From assembly GCA_021767245.1 (NCBI GenBank), contig JAASTO010000146.1:1-6846 (forward strand): DNA of 6,846 nucleotides, given 5' to 3'. The stretch is from Balneolaceae bacterium (GTDB lineage: Bacteria; Bacteroidota; Rhodothermia; Balneolales; Balneolaceae). A program made the translations under genes and the position numbers. The notes under the pieces were generated by a model. That model made no database searches, was not told the DNA's origin, and saw only the letters and a program-made list of their open reading frames with translations. Position 1 is the first letter of the stretch. Each line of letters begins with the position of its first letter. Below, one piece after another: positions 6,239 to 6,846 of this stretch.

Positions 6239-6846
6239 ATGGGTAAAATGCACTACATATTAATGGGTGACGTTGTTTCGAGCAAGGATTACGATTCACA
6301 AACCCTGCAAAAGCAACTGAATAATATTACAGAAAGCTGTAACAACGCTTTAAGGGACAACCTACTCTCCCCTTATACCATTACCCTGGGTGATGAATTT
6401 CAGGGAATACCCAATTCGTTGCTAACCGCAATACATACCCTATTTTATTATGAGGAAGAATGTTTACGCCAAACCCTTGATTTCAAGCTCCATTATGTGG
6501 TTCATTATGGGAAGATAGAGACTGAGATCAACCCGGATATCGCTTATGAAATGATGGGACCCGGTTTAACAAAAGCACGGGAATTATTAGGTAGCAAGAA
6601 AAGAGACAGAAAACGATTTCAATTCCTATTGGATAACACCGTTCTGACCCAACAGCTAAACCGGTTATTCGAAGTCATAGACAGTATTATTCGATCATGG
6701 AAAATAGATGACTATCAGTTGATCCTGGACATGATCAATAATGATAATAATGCAGAAGTTGGCGAAAAGCATGGAAAGAACAGGGATCAAATATGGAAAC
6801 GCCGTAAAACCCTTATGATTCATGAATACAATTTGATCAAAGAATC
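6239..6846 (+). CDS. SatD-family protein with C-terminal helix-turn-helix (right end cut)
   Basis: Open from ATG at 6239 to the window edge (202 codons), close to the usual SatD-family length of just over 200, so probably only a few residues are missing. Family landmarks are ILMGDVVSSKD (7-17, D11), ITLGDEFQGI (48-57) and YEMMGPGLTKARELLGSKK (103-121). Residues about 157-195, including VGEKHGKNRDQIWKRRKT (174-191), look like an HTH resembling that of sigma-factor region 4. SatD was named from an acid-tolerance locus of Streptococcus mutans; its biochemical role is not established to my knowledge. In related bacteria the next gene is often a DUF3307 membrane protein, which would lie beyond the window. 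A second in-frame ATG (residue 4) is a possible start; the first is preferred for its normal leader length. Expression is probably controlled by the paired palindromes over its promoter. The family call is firm, the function open. Confidence 0.83.
   Translation, partial: MGKMHYILMGDVVSSKDYDSQTLQKQLNNITESCNNALRDNLLSPYTITLGDEFQGIPNSLLTAIHTLFYYEEECLRQTLDFKLHYVVHYGKIETEINPDIAYEMMGPGLTKARELLGSKKRDRKRFQFLLDNTVLTQQLNRLFEVIDSIIRSWKIDDYQLILDMINNDNNAEVGEKHGKNRDQIWKRRKTLMIHEYNLIKE

Overview
The window looks like a chromosomal segment from the Bacteroidota/Balneolota side of the FCB group. Four things suggest this. None of the genes has a recognisable Shine-Dalgarno sequence. The best promoter-like elements are of the Bacteroidetes type (TAnnTTTG at -7, once with a TTG 21 bases upstream). 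The arginine decarboxylase is the short type that I associate with Flavobacteriia-like genomes. The E1 subunits are fused alpha-beta, as is common in that group. The genus cannot be fixed from the sequence alone.

Layout. (1) Positions 1-608, minus strand: the N-terminal 202 residues of a secreted protein, probably a POTRA-containing BamA/TamA-like outer-membrane protein, cut by the left edge. (2) 609-811: a 203-base divergent intergenic region with a good -7 element for the rightward genes, a 7-bp-arm inverted repeat next to it, and a weaker leftward -7 element very close to the leftward start codon. (3) 812-4042: a tight three-gene operon, speA-like arginine decarboxylase, speB agmatinase and speY-like deoxyhypusine-synthase homologue, with stop/start overlaps of 8 and 4 bases. 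(4) 4068-6050: a fused alpha-beta E1 subunit of a branched-chain 2-oxoacid (or related) dehydrogenase, GTG start, 25 bases after speY. (5) 6051-6238: an intergenic region with a promoter covered by two near-identical palindromes and a third, degenerate copy, all spaced 29 bases apart. (6) 6239-6846: a SatD-family protein, cut by the right edge but probably almost complete.

How the genes work together. SpeA would make agmatine from arginine, SpeB would hydrolyse it to putrescine and urea, and the SpeY homologue would join aminobutyl units to give sym-homospermidine, as shown for speA/speB/speY in the cyanobacterium Anabaena. No S-adenosylmethionine decarboxylase, spermidine synthase or carboxyspermidine enzyme lies in the window, so an SAM-independent homospermidine route is the simplest reading. 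The E1 gene may be co-transcribed but has no obvious biochemical link to polyamines.

The most interesting points are the 29-bp-spaced palindromes over the SatD promoter, a GGDEF/palm-domain-like order of motifs in the SatD protein, and the altered active-site positions in both the SpeA-like and SpeY-like enzymes.
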